From: JBLHKS01 sp047620505
GTDB taxonomy: Bacteria > Verrucomicrobiota > Verrucomicrobiia > Verrucomicrobiales > DEV007
DNA length: 12,947 bases
Direction: 5' to 3'
Assembly: GCA_047620505.1 (NCBI GenBank)
Contig: JBLHKS010000195.1
Coordinates: forward strand, 1 to 12,947
Shown: in pieces, positions 1-6,207 of the stretch
Layout of the letters: each line of letters opens with the position of its first letter
Position numbering within the stretch: the first letter of the stretch is position 1
Position numbers and translations under genes: made by a program
The notes under the pieces: model-generated
What the model was told of the DNA's origin: nothing
Databases searched by the model: none
Seen by the model: the letters and a program-made list of their open reading frames with translations, nothing else

Positions 1-26
1 CCACCACTACCAGGCGGATCGGCGTC

Positions 27-1511
27 CTAAGATCCAAGCGCCTCTTCCGCGTCCTCAAGCTCCTCCCGGCGTCGTCCGTAGCCGTGTTTTTCGATCAGCT
101 CGCGGGCCTTGTCCAGTTCGGCGCGGTCGCGGAAGATGCGGGCGCGGAAGATGCGGGCGCGGAAGATGCGGGCGCGGTGGAGGTGGACGTCGGCGAGGAA
201 GAGCGGCATCGGGCCGCGGCGGGCGATCTGCTCGGCCTCTTCGAGGAAGGCGGAAGTTTGAGCGCGGAATTCGGATTCCGGCTTTTCCCATTCTTCCGCA
301 TCTTTCCGCATTACCAATTCCGCATTCAAAAGACTGGCGGTGAGCAGGGCTTTGGGGAGGTAGTCGCTGCGACCGGCCTTGCGGAGGCCGCTGAGGGCGA
401 GTTCGAGTTGGGTTCGGGCGGCTTCGAACGCATCGTCGTCGCTCGCGTGACGGTTCGGCGCGGGATCCTGATCGCGGGGTTTCGGCTCGGCTTTGCTTTC
501 GAGTTCGGGTTCCGTTTCGGTTTGCAGGATGGATTGATACAGCCGGGCCCGGGCGAGGGTCAGGTGATCGAGGGCGATGTCGAGGAGGGGCAAATTGTAT
601 TTCTGGCCCAACTCGAGAGTTTGAGTAGCGCGGCGGATGGCTTCGGCGCAGGCTTCGAGTGCGTAGTCCCGAGTCTCCGCACTCGGGCGCGGCTCCGAGC
701 CGCGATTCTCCGAATTGGCTTCGCGGCGGGTGCGGAGACCCTTTTCTACGGTTTTGAATCGCCAGGCGGCGCGCTCGGCCTCGGCCAGGATCAGGTCGCA
801 ATACCGGAAGCCCTGCAACGAGTAGAGCAGCGGAAACTCCGGCTGCCTCTCGGCCTGGATCCGCTCGGCCTGCTCCAACAGCGCCCGGGCCTCGGATCGC
901 TCCCCGGTCAGATGCAGCGCGTCGGCCGCCGTCGTGCGATTGAGCATTCGCTGAAACGCATCTCCGCTGCGGTCGGCGAACTCGATCGAGCGCCGGCCGT
1001 CGCTCACCGCTTCTTCCAACAGACCCAGAGTCGCCTCCAACTCGCTCAGGTTGCTGGCCCGAGCCGCTGCCGATTTCCAATTCTCTGCTGCAATCGCCAT
1101 TTCCAAAGCGCCCCGCATCGGCTCAAGGGCTTCGGTGAGGCGGCCGAGGGCGCGCAGACGGAAGGCGGCCTCGTTGAGCAGCCAAGCCTGGTCCGATTCG
1201 CTCAGATTCCGCGAGAGCCTCCGCCAAGGCGCGTCGAAAAACGCCGCCACCGCCCCGAGATCCGCCCCGATCGCCCCGAGTTGCCTGGTGCTGTAGAATC
1301 CGCCGTGGCCCGTGCCGCGCAGGATGCGGTCGCGATAAACATGGACGCACGCCTCCTGTTGCCGCCCGGCCAGACAGCCGTGGATTACGGCCTGATAGAG
1401 CGGCTGGAGAACGGCGAGCGTGGAGGGCTGTTGCGGCTCGGTCGTTTCTCGGAGATGATCGAAGAGACGGGAGTGCGCCTCGCGGAAGGCGTCCTCGTGT
1501 GTTTCCTGCAA
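27..1511 (-). CDS. C-terminal TPR-like half of a frameshifted STAND NTPase
   Basis: This 494-codon frame encodes an alpha-helical, Ala/Leu/Glu-rich protein with TPR-like helix pairs, for example GRLTEALEPMRGALEMAIA and LSELEATLGLLEEAVSDGRR. The block LQPLYQAVIHGCLAGRQQEA, then the FYSTRQLGAIGADL and SDQAWLLNEAAFRLRALGR motifs, are what I know from the C-terminal sensor half of bacterial DUF4062/NTPase/TPR proteins. The start at 1511 is a TTG and is not a real start. The same frame continues upstream through HPLVREYF, which belongs to the preceding winged-helix region of the NTPase. It is therefore the distal part of the gene encoded at 1570-3225, separated by a +1 frameshift. It has a charged low-complexity linker near residues 330-360 (Glu/Lys/Pro/Asp-rich) and a triple five-residue repeat (ARIFR) near its end. 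Family knowledge suggests ligand sensing or oligomerisation; the ligand is unknown. Confidence 0.75.
   Translation of the reverse strand: MQETHEDAFREAHSRLFDHLRETTEPQQPSTLAVLQPLYQAVIHGCLAGRQQEACVHVYRDRILRGTGHGGFYSTRQLGAIGADLGAVAAFFDAPWRRLSRNLSESDQAWLLNEAAFRLRALGRLTEALEPMRGALEMAIAAENWKSAAARASNLSELEATLGLLEEAVSDGRRSIEFADRSGDAFQRMLNRTTAADALHLTGERSEARALLEQAERIQAERQPEFPLLYSLQGFRYCDLILAEAERAAWRFKTVEKGLRTRREANSENRGSEPRPSAETRDYALEACAEAIRRATQTLELGQKYNLPLLDIALDHLTLARARLYQSILQTETEPELESKAEPKPRDQDPAPNRHASDDDAFEAARTQLELALSGLRKAGRSDYLPKALLTASLLNAELVMRKDAEEWEKPESEFRAQTSAFLEEAEQIARRGPMPLFLADVHLHRARIFRARIFRARIFRDRAELDKARELIEKHGYGRRREELEDAEEALGS
131..175 (-). repeat. Perfect 15-bp tandem repeat, three copies, in frame
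   Basis: The unit GGAAGATGCGGGCGC (plus strand) occurs three times without mismatch at 131-145, 146-160 and 161-175. Fifteen bases is a whole number of codons, so on the minus strand it adds the pentapeptide ARIFR three times without shifting the frame. It sits in the C-terminal helical region of the STAND gene. Confidence 0.95.
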
Positions 1512-3594
1512 CTGGGCGGAGAAGTATTCTCGGACAAGAGGGTGCGCGTCGAGGGTGACTTGGTGAGGGGGTGACTTGGTGATCGAGTTGGACGAGGCCG
1601 GCGTGATCGAGACGGGTGACGGCGATTTTCCAAGCTCGATCCGGCAGATCGACGAGTTCGTCCGTCAGGCCCGGGATGACGGGCTCAGCGCGGAGCGCGG
1701 CGAGACATCCGGCGCTCGCAGCGCGGTCGAAAAGGCCGAGCAGACGCAGAATTCCCAGCTGAATCCGGCCTTCGCGCCGTTCGGCGGGCGTGCGGGGTGC
1801 GTCCTCGTCCTCGAACCAGAGTTGATAGGCCCGGATGACTTTGAAGGCGTGGCCGTAGGGCGAATCGGGATCGTAACTCCGCATCCACTCGGGATCGGCC
1901 TCGGCGAGTTGAAAAGTGTCGCGCTGGCGGATGTCGCCGCAGTTTTCGCCGCCCGCGATGAGTTCGAGATACCGGCCCATCAACGAAAGAGTCAGGGCGT
2001 GGCCGCCGAATTCGGCGGAGGCCTCACGCAATTCGGAGTCGTCCGGTTTGATCTCCGCTTCGCCCGCCCGCTGGACGCCCCGGGCGTGGAGGAGCGCGGC
2101 GCCGGCCTCGTCGCTGAGTTGTTCGAGCGGTTTTTCGACGCAGGTCGCGCGTCCCTCGAGATCGACGACCGGCTCGCGGGTGGTGACGATGCAGAGGCCC
2201 GGATTTTTCCCGGCCAGACCGCGGAGCAAGGCTTCGAGCGCCGGTTCCGTCCACTGCCCGGCGATGGGGCCCGGCGGATGTTGCAGGGGCTCGACGCCGT
2301 CGAGGAGGAGGAGCGTTTTTTTCTCGGCGACGAGCTTGGCGAGGCGTTCGCCGCGGGCTCGGGAGTCGCCCGCGTTCGGGTCGGGATCGCCGAACCATTC
2401 GAGCGCGGCGGCGAGGAAGAATTCGGAGGTGGCGGCGCCTTTGCGTTCTTCGCGGGTGCCCTGGCTGTAGAATGACCAATCGAAGACGCGTTCGGCCCCG
2501 CGCCAGCCTTTCGCGGCCATCTCGCCCATCCAGGTGGTGGTCAGAGCCGTTTTTCCGGCGCCGCCCCAAGCCTGGAGGATGACGATGTGCTGCCCGGGAT
2601 CAGCCCAGGCGGAGTCGAGGGCGGCGAGTTCGGTTTCGCGGCCGAAGAGTTTGGCGGTGTCGGAGGGCAAGCGACTCGGATGGACGTCGGCATCGGAATC
2701 TTTGGGCGGGAGAAGGTCGTTCAGGTCGGCGAGGACGAAGCTGCTGAGGCGCTCCTCGTTGAGAAAGACATCGCGGTCGCGCCCGAGTTTGCGGATGCGG
2801 TCGTAGTGGGCGGTTTGCAGCAACTGCTGGTCGGGATCGGCCTTGAAATCGGTCTCGCGTGGAGCTTTTTTGTGCGGTTTGTAGATGTGGAGGCGGATCT
2901 TGTGAAAGGCAGCGAGGTAGGCCTCCCACTGCGTGTAGGAGAATTTCGCGAGGCCTTCGCGGGTCGCGCCAGTTGTCTTGGCGAGCATCTCGAGCAGGTC
3001 AGGATGCTCATCGAGGAGCGCGTCGACCGCGGCCGCAGGCGGGATGTGGCCGACGGCATCGCCGACGAGGTGGATCACGGCGTCGCAGCCCTTGAGGAAG
3101 CTGTCGAGTTTCTTCAGTGTCGTGCCGCCGAGCGTTCCCCACTTTTCCTGAGTTTCGACACGGACGCCCGCGCGCTCGATGTCGCTAGCGAGGAGCTCGC
3201 GGTAGGCGCGGAACTCGGGTTCGGTTCCGTAGAGCTCAGATTCCGGATGCGGTCGGTCGTGATCCGGATACATGCAGTAGGAAACGACACTCGTGAACCG
3301 GGCTTGTGGCGCAAATCGCTTCCATGCTTCCAGTGCGTTTATGTTGATCGCCATGTTCGCGTGAAACTGAGTGGCAGGGTGCGTCGCAGGCCAGCCGCCG
3401 GCTTTGTAGACGGCGGCGAGGTGGAAAATGTGGCTGATCTCGCCAGTGGGGAGTTCTGAGAACCAATCAAATGTTTGAGCTGGGTTTGTCAGATCAAAAT
3501 CGGCGCTTCCAACGGCAAGAGCCGAATCGCCGAGTCGCCGGGCGAGCGCTCGACCGATGAAACCGGTTCCACCTAATACGATCGCCCGTTTCAT
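1123..3594 (-). CDS. Chimeric ORF: SDR N-terminus fused in frame to STAND NTPase, with out-of-frame tail
   Basis: This is an 823-codon open frame made of three unrelated parts. Residues 1 to about 123 are the nucleotide-binding half of an NAD-dependent sugar epimerase/reductase. Residues about 126 to 675 are a STAND NTPase: a DUF4062-like domain (about 128-240, with KKLDSFLKGCDAVIHLVGD and FSYTQWEAYLA), then Walker A GGAGKT at 344-349, Walker B LLLLDGVE at 428-435, a TTRE segment at 471-474 and GGHALTLSLMGRY at 530-542, then a winged-helix-like stretch. Residues 676-823 are Arg/Pro/Ser-rich and match nothing; they are the wrong frame after a 16-bp duplication. I see no sign that the fusion is a natural architecture, because the SDR lacks its catalytic Tyr/Lys and the STAND part lacks its first strand. 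It is probably not functional as read. It could still make a truncated NTPase if expressed. Confidence 0.7.
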   Translation of the reverse strand: MKRAIVLGGTGFIGRALARRLGDSALAVGSADFDLTNPAQTFDWFSELPTGEISHIFHLAAVYKAGGWPATHPATQFHANMAININALEAWKRFAPQARFTSVVSYCMYPDHDRPHPESELYGTEPEFRAYRELLASDIERAGVRVETQEKWGTLGGTTLKKLDSFLKGCDAVIHLVGDAVGHIPPAAAVDALLDEHPDLLEMLAKTTGATREGLAKFSYTQWEAYLAAFHKIRLHIYKPHKKAPRETDFKADPDQQLLQTAHYDRIRKLGRDRDVFLNEERLSSFVLADLNDLLPPKDSDADVHPSRLPSDTAKLFGRETELAALDSAWADPGQHIVILQAWGGAGKTALTTTWMGEMAAKGWRGAERVFDWSFYSQGTREERKGAATSEFFLAAALEWFGDPDPNAGDSRARGERLAKLVAEKKTLLLLDGVEPLQHPPGPIAGQWTEPALEALLRGLAGKNPGLCIVTTREPVVDLEGRATCVEKPLEQLSDEAGAALLHARGVQRAGEAEIKPDDSELREASAEFGGHALTLSLMGRYLELIAGGENCGDIRQRDTFQLAEADPEWMRSYDPDSPYGHAFKVIRAYQLWFEDEDAPRTPAERREGRIQLGILRLLGLFDRAASAGCLAALRAEPVIPGLTDELVDLPDRAWKIAVTRLDHAGLVQLDHQVTPSPSHPRRAPSCPRILLRPVAGNTRGRLPRGALPSLRSSPRNDRAATALHARRSPAALSGRNPRLSGRAATGGVRPCLSRPHPARHGPRRILQHQATRGDRGGSRGGGGVFRRALAEALAESERIGPGLAAQRGRLPSARPRPPHRSP
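1553..1584. repeat. 16-bp tandem duplication causing a frameshift
   Basis: GGGTGACTTGGTGA occurs at 1553-1566 and again at 1569-1582, an offset of 16 bases. Sixteen is not a multiple of three. Upstream of it (minus sense) the good STAND reading is in one frame, and downstream it is in another. Removing one 16-base unit restores a continuous reading, HQVTLDAHPLVREYF, which fits the end of a STAND winged-helix region. It is the evident cause of the gene's split. Confidence 0.93.
3215..3230. other. Breakpoint between SDR fragment and STAND gene
   Basis: SDR similarity ends around residues 123-126 of the joint ORF and STAND similarity begins at PEF (residues 126-128). Base composition also changes here, from about 53% G+C on the SDR side to about 67-72% on the STAND side in 60-base spot counts. 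No insertion sequence, target duplication or attachment site is visible at the join. Confidence 0.65.
3226..3594 (-). pseudogene. Truncated SDR sugar epimerase/reductase (GDP-L-fucose synthase-like), N-terminal fragment
   Basis: The first ~123 codons of an extended SDR. The Rossmann motif GGTGFIG at residues 8-14 binds NAD(P). FHLAAVYKAGG at about 57-67 is the usual fourth-strand region, and SVVSYCMYP followed by a PESELYG segment resembles the SSCIYP...PE block of GDP-fucose synthases. Members of the family are about 300-330 residues long, so nearly two thirds is missing, including the catalytic YxxxK. The fragment would bind nucleotide at most. The ATG at 3594 overlaps the stop of the preceding methyltransferase remnant as ATGA, so the two were co-translated in their original operon. 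Family role: last steps of deoxysugar or nucleotide-sugar synthesis. The exact substrate cannot be read from this half. Confidence 0.8.
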
Positions 3595-3782
3595 TCGGCA
3601 TCAACGAGATGAACGGTTGGATGAGGCACTATAAACTGACCACCGGCCTCGAGAAATTTTCGATATTTCTTTTTAAAGAAATCGAGGAAATTCCACGCCA
3701 GACAGAGATAGAAATCCGGTGGGTCGCGCTCTTCGCCTTCGTCGACAATCGGGACGTGCGTTCCTGGCGTCAGAAATCGCTG
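3591..3782 (-). pseudogene. C-terminal remnant of a sugar C-methyltransferase (Methyltransf_14-like)
   Basis: A 63-codon reading frame without its own start ends in TGA at 3593-3591. It carries TPGTHVPI, then DFYLCLAWNF, then FLEAGGQFIVPHP. These match, from memory, the C-terminal domain of the NovU/TylC3-type SAM-dependent C-methyltransferases, with their PGTHIPV, DYVLVLAWN and GGRFIVP blocks. Such enzymes methylate a carbon of NDP-keto-deoxysugars and are usually about 400 residues, so only the last sixth is left. The stop overlaps the SDR start (ATGA), a common pairing in deoxysugar pathways. Upstream the match stops at the Gln encoded at 3782-3780, three bases from the start codon of the carbamoyltransferase on the other strand. 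The missing part would lie antisense to that gene, so the gene is certainly broken here. Confidence 0.78.
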
Positions 3783-3785
3783 ACA
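3782..3785. other. Breakpoint between methyltransferase remnant and carbamoyltransferase
   Basis: The methyltransferase homology (minus strand) stops at 3782 and the carbamoyltransferase start codon (plus strand) is at 3785. No intergenic space, promoter or ribosome binding site remains between them. Two head-to-head genes cannot naturally share a join in which one is cut in its 3' portion, so a rearrangement or an assembly join lies within a few bases of this point. Confidence 0.6.
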
Positions 3786-5470
3786 TGAATATTCTGGGAC
3801 TTCATCTGGGTCACGACGCCTGCGCCGCCCTGCTGGTGAATGGGGAGATCCGCGCCGACGTGGCCGAGGAACGCTTTTCGCGAGTTAAGCATCAGCATGG
3901 TGTTCCTTGGCAGTCGGTCAGGTATTGCCTGGAGGCTGGAGAGATTGAGATGACCGATGTCGATGTGGTGGCCATCGCCACGAATAATCCGGTCCCTGAT
4001 TTGGATCACCTTTTCCGTTGGAAAAACGGAGTGCAACAAAAGCACTGGATGATTCGGGTTCAAGATGCGGTAAAGCGCTGGAAAGGCTACCCATTGCGTG
4101 GTACCCCACTTTACTTTGAATCGCACGACGTAAGCGATGACCTGGAAGTGGATCATGTGGAACATCACCTGGCACACGCAGCCTCAGCCTACTTCACGAG
4201 CGGAAGCGATGCTCACCAGTTGGTGGCGACGATTGATGGTCAAGGCGACGGATTTTCAACCTGCATTTGGAGGGGGCAGTCAGGAACGCTTGAGCCTCTT
4301 CTCAAGTTAGGTGAAGAGTCCTCCATTGGCATTTTCTATGGGATTGTCACCGAAGCGTTGGGCTGGTGGCATGGCGATGGGGAGGGAAAAACCATGGGCT
4401 TAGCGCCGTATGGGGACGAATCGAAAGTGAAAGATGTCCTGGAGGCTTACCATCCGAAATTCGAAGCCGGTGAATTGGTGGAGCCATGTAATTTTGGCCA
4501 GCTATACCAATGGGATCGAAGCGGTGCGATTCACCATCACTACGAGTTTGCGGATGAAATCCGGAAAATTGTTGAAAAGCACGGGCGAGAGCATCTAGCC
4601 GCGGAAGCCCAGCGTGTTTTGGAACAGCAGATTTTCAACGTGGTTTTTCCATGGATGGAGAAAGAGAAGACTCGTAACCTCAGCTGCGCAGGGGGCCTGT
4701 TTCTAAACGTGAAGTTGAATCAGCGCATTTGGGAAAGTGGGAAGGTGGATCAGCATCACATTTTCCCTAACGCGGGAGATTCCGGTTTGGCGATCGGTGC
4801 AGCACTACACGCATGGCGCAAGCGACGCCCAGATGCTCCTAATCTAAAATTAGAACAACTCTATTTCGGCCCGGAATTCAGCAACGAAGAAATAGAGGAC
4901 GTGTTGAAAGCTCGGAATCTCAATTATCGCAGAATGGAGGACACCGAGACAGAGGTAGCTCAGCGCCTGGCCAATGACCAAATCGTCGGGTGGTTCCAAG
5001 GTCGGATGGAGAGCGGTCCCAGGGCGCTAGGGAATCGCTCCATTCTGATGAGCGCTAATCGGGCGGAAAACAAGGACATCATTAATGCTCGTGTAAAATT
5101 TCGAGAAGGATTTCGGCCGTTTTGTCCTTCGCTGCACTGGGAAAAAAGGGATGAGTATCTGGAAAACAGTCGCGACGAACATTTTATGATCACGTCGTTC
5201 ACCTGCCCAAAGGCAAAGCGCGATAGAGTTCCGGCTGTGGTACACGCCGATCATACTCTCCGTCCGCAAACGGTCAAAAAATCAGCCAATCCTCGCTACT
5301 GGCGTTTGATAGATGAGTTTGGACAGAGGACCGGAGAGCATTTGTTGCTGAACACTTCGCTTAACATCATGGGCGAACCGATGATCACCCGGCCAGAGGA
5401 TGCGATTCGTTGTCTCTACGGCAGCGGCTTGGACTGCTTGGCTATTGGCGACTTTTTGCTGGAGAAATGA
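3785..5470 (+). CDS. Carbamoyltransferase, NodU/CmcH family
   Basis: A 561-residue enzyme expected to transfer a carbamoyl group from carbamoyl phosphate, via carbamoyl-AMP, to a hydroxyl of a sugar or other small molecule. The N-terminal domain opens with MNILGLHLGHDACAALLVNG and holds the metal-binding HHLAHAASAY at 127-136, DGQGDG at 151-156 and GEGKTMGLAPYG at 199-210. CAGGLFLNVKLN lies at 301-312. The C-terminal YrdC-like part has GRMESGPRALGNRS at 406-419, HADHTLRPQTV at 487-497 and NTSLNIMGEP at 523-532. Length and motifs are complete for the family. An in-frame ATG at 3719 exists, but the added 22 residues are antisense to the methyltransferase remnant and do not look like this family, so I chose 3785. 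No Shine-Dalgarno or promoter is visible, which fits loss of the native 5' region. It overlaps the next gene by ATGA. In context it likely carbamoylates a glycan residue. Confidence 0.93.
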   Translation: MNILGLHLGHDACAALLVNGEIRADVAEERFSRVKHQHGVPWQSVRYCLEAGEIEMTDVDVVAIATNNPVPDLDHLFRWKNGVQQKHWMIRVQDAVKRWKGYPLRGTPLYFESHDVSDDLEVDHVEHHLAHAASAYFTSGSDAHQLVATIDGQGDGFSTCIWRGQSGTLEPLLKLGEESSIGIFYGIVTEALGWWHGDGEGKTMGLAPYGDESKVKDVLEAYHPKFEAGELVEPCNFGQLYQWDRSGAIHHHYEFADEIRKIVEKHGREHLAAEAQRVLEQQIFNVVFPWMEKEKTRNLSCAGGLFLNVKLNQRIWESGKVDQHHIFPNAGDSGLAIGAALHAWRKRRPDAPNLKLEQLYFGPEFSNEEIEDVLKARNLNYRRMEDTETEVAQRLANDQIVGWFQGRMESGPRALGNRSILMSANRAENKDIINARVKFREGFRPFCPSLHWEKRDEYLENSRDEHFMITSFTCPKAKRDRVPAVVHADHTLRPQTVKKSANPRYWRLIDEFGQRTGEHLLLNTSLNIMGEPMITRPEDAIRCLYGSGLDCLAIGDFLLEK

Positions 5471-6207
5471 TTACCAAAGGAATACGCAATTTGCTGTTCG
5501 AGGCGCTTCACGGATTTCGTGGTTATCCCGTTTCGTTTGGTGAATTCTGCTTTCGGCTCGATGCATCGCTCCGGCGGTGGGATTCAGATTGCGAGACGAT
5601 TGTTCGAGAAACGCTCGTTTCGCTGATTCAGCAAGGTTTCTGGGTGGCGGATATCGGAGCCAACTTTGGCATGCACGCCCTGGTTGCTGCTGAGCAAGTT
5701 GGGGAGAGCGGAAGGGTTTTCGCTTTCGAGCCGATGCCAAAAAACGCCAACCTGCTGCGGCGGCACGCTGACCTCAACGGATTCGCGGCTTGCTTCGTGA
5801 TTGAGGAGGCTGCGGTTTCCAATTCCGTGGAATCAATGATCGAGATCATGGCTCCGCAGGATGCACTGGCAGTTACCGCGTCATTGCATTGGAAAGTTCA
5901 AGGCACGGTTGCGACTCAAGTCAGAAATCTTCGGCTGGATGACTACGCAGCGTTTGCTGAGCGGTCGCCCGATTTGGTCAAAATCGATGTCGAAGGCGCG
6001 GAACTTGATGTGTTGCGAGGAGGCGAGCGGCTGCTTTCCCGATCTCACCCAATTTTGCTTCTCGAAGTTCACCCCCGTCAATTGGCATCTGCGGATTCGC
6101 AACCGAGCGAAGTGGAGTCACTCCTCGGTGACTTGGGATACCAATTTGCGCAATTGCAGAAGGTGGAAGGCGACCGGGAATACCATCTTTTGTGCCGCCC
6201 CAAATGA
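5467..6207 (+). CDS. FkbM-family SAM-dependent methyltransferase (first copy)
   Basis: A 246-residue class I methyltransferase of the FkbM family, which O-methylates sugars or polyketides. The SAM-binding motif I is VADIGANFGMH at 60-70, the acidic strand-2 motif is VFAFEPMP at 84-91, RLDDY lies at 156-160, and the family signature LVKIDVEGAELDVLRGGE runs from 170 to 187. EVHP at 200-203 follows. The start is the ATG at 5467, which overlaps the carbamoyltransferase stop as ATGA. An in-frame upstream ATG at 5410 lies deep inside that gene and is unlikely. A GGAG stands only two bases before the ATG, so translation probably depends on coupling. The next gene also begins in an ATGA overlap. The likely acceptor is a sugar of the glycan made by this cluster; the position methylated is unknown. 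Confidence 0.9.
   Translation: MITKGIRNLLFEALHGFRGYPVSFGEFCFRLDASLRRWDSDCETIVRETLVSLIQQGFWVADIGANFGMHALVAAEQVGESGRVFAFEPMPKNANLLRRHADLNGFAACFVIEEAAVSNSVESMIEIMAPQDALAVTASLHWKVQGTVATQVRNLRLDDYAAFAERSPDLVKIDVEGAELDVLRGGERLLSRSHPILLLEVHPRQLASADSQPSEVESLLGDLGYQFAQLQKVEGDREYHLLCRPK

Larger units (their letters stand above)
27..3225 (-). pseudogene. STAND NTPase (DUF4062-like, P-loop NTPase, TPR), 5'-truncated and frameshifted
   Basis: This is the gene as it must have been before damage. Deleting one copy of the 16-bp repeat at 1553-1584 joins LDHAGLVQLDHQVT to LDAHPLVREYFSAQ in one frame and gives about 1,060 codons. Domain order is DUF4062-like, NTPase core, winged helix, TPR sensor. STAND NTPases are signalling switches: ligand binding by the repeat half drives ATP-dependent oligomerisation, and many act in conflict or defence. 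A role here is inference, since the DUF4062-like domain has no catalytic motif I can name. The expected N-terminal segment before PEFRAYRELLASD (a hydrophobic strand ending in Ser-Ser in relatives I recall) is missing and replaced by SDR sequence. GC is visibly higher than in the genes to the right, which argues for a separate origin. Confidence 0.72.

Noticed and set aside
1..26. Possible terminator after the STAND gene stop
   Set aside because: Only 26 bases are available and no GC-rich hairpin followed by a T run is visible in the minus-strand direction.
55..1080. 341-codon minus-strand frame overlapping the TPR half
   Set aside because: Arg/Pro/Ser-rich composition typical of an out-of-frame reading of GC-rich DNA. 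The frame of 27-1511 carries the TPR-family motifs.
84..1574. 496-codon plus-strand ORF antisense to the TPR half
   Set aside because: High G+C commonly leaves the complementary frame open. The peptide is rich in Gly/Ala/Glu repeats (AEDAGAEDAGAEDAG) mirroring the 15-bp repeat and shows no domain motif, while the minus strand has clear family motifs.
1576..3459. Long plus-strand ORFs at 1576-2475 and 2587-3459
   Set aside because: They are antisense to the STAND gene and the SDR fragment and have no recognisable motif. One crosses the breakpoint near 3222, which a real gene from either source would not do.
3662..3684. A/T-rich near-palindrome (TTTCTTTTTAAAGAAA) as a terminator or operator
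   Set aside because: It lies inside the conserved codons NFLDFFKKKYRKF of the methyltransferase remnant, has an imperfect stem and no GC-rich part, so codon content explains it.
3719..3784. Earlier ATG for the carbamoyltransferase (22 extra residues)
   Set aside because: The extension is Arg-rich, antisense to the methyltransferase remnant, and precedes the family's standard N-terminus MNILGLHLGHDA.
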